Under the pieces are notes generated by a model that had not been told where the DNA came from, searched no databases, and was given only the letters and a program-made list of their open reading frames with translations. The translations under genes were made by a program, and so were the position numbers. Below, one piece after another: positions 8,238-8,559 of a stretch of DNA of 8,559 nt; the first letter of the stretch is position 1, and each line of letters starts with the position of its first letter. This stretch comes from Chloroflexi bacterium RBG_13_53_26 (GTDB lineage: Bacteria > Chloroflexota > Dehalococcoidia > UBA2247 > RBG-13-53-26). The DNA is taken from positions 1 to 8,559 of the forward strand of contig MGMW01000034.1 of assembly GCA_001795035.1 (NCBI GenBank). Reading direction: 5' to 3'.

Positions 8238-8559
8238 ATGAGCAACAAGACAATACTCATAGCCGATGATGAGCCGGATATCCGCTTGATGGTAAGCAGA
8301 ATGCTGAGCAAGGACTATTTTGTCCTGGAGGCGGCGGATGGTGACGAGGCAGTCAATGTGGCTCGTGTGCAGAAACCTGACCTCATTCTGATGGATATCA
8401 TGATGCCGGGAAAGGATGGCTATTCGGCGTGTCATTCGGTTAAGTCCGATCCAGCCACCAAGTCTATCCCCGTGGTCATGGTTACCGGCATAGGTCACCA
8501 GCTCAACGTGAAACTCAGTGCCGAGGTGGGGGCTGACGGATATATCACCAAGCCTTTCA
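8238..8559 (+). CDS. response regulator receiver domain protein, 3' end cut by window edge
   Basis: The 107 visible codons form an almost complete CheY-like receiver domain. Asp10 and Asp11 (IADDEPDIR) make the Mg2+ pocket, Asp53 (LILMDIMMPGKDG) is the phosphate acceptor, Thr83 (VVMVTG) is the switch residue and Lys105 (ITKPF) the conserved lysine. All key residues are present, so it should be phosphorylatable by a histidine kinase. The window ends within ITKPF, just before the last helix, so it cannot be said whether this is a stand-alone receiver or carries an output domain (DNA-binding, GGDEF or other). No kinase gene is in view. It is the apparent second gene of a polA transcript. Domain assignment secure, role unknown. 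Confidence 0.92.
   Translation, partial: MSNKTILIADDEPDIRLMVSRMLSKDYFVLEAADGDEAVNVARVQKPDLILMDIMMPGKDGYSACHSVKSDPATKSIPVVMVTGIGHQLNVKLSAEVGADGYITKPF

Overview
The window reads as a conserved housekeeping stretch of a bacterial chromosome, about 57% GC by eye and densely coded. I see no insertion sequence, tRNA, rRNA, CRISPR array or phage gene. The set of genes (single-chain alpha2-type glycyl-tRNA synthetase, K+-dependent type membrane pyrophosphatase, DNA polymerase I with a decayed proofreading domain) and the general look of the proteins suggest an anaerobic or low-energy bacterium, most likely Chloroflexota near the Dehalococcoidia. That placement rests on remembered protein resemblance, not on a search, so treat it as tentative.

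Layout. Left block, minus strand: a TIGR01777/YfcH-type NAD-dependent epimerase cut by the left edge (start at 872), preceded by glyS (961-2310). A 126-bp divergent region with a striking inverted repeat separates glyS from a plus-strand metallo-beta-lactamase-fold hydrolase (2437-3072). That gene converges on the minus-strand pyrophosphatase gene hppA (3235-5304). A perfect GC-rich palindrome with flanking A and T runs lies between the two stop codons and probably terminates both transcripts. A second divergent region of 229 bp leads from hppA to plus-strand polA (5534-8221). A response-regulator gene follows polA after only 16 bp and runs off the right edge.

How the genes work together. They do not form one pathway. 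GlyRS charges tRNA-Gly for translation. The membrane pyrophosphatase hydrolyses the PPi released by aminoacylation and DNA synthesis and stores the energy as an ion gradient, a general link to both neighbours rather than evidence of a dedicated system. PolA does gap filling and repair, and the receiver-domain protein is probably co-transcribed with it.

I found no convincing undescribed system. The points most worth a second look are the paired glutamates in the ion gate of the pyrophosphatase, the dyad between glyS and the hydrolase gene, and the polA-response regulator pairing.
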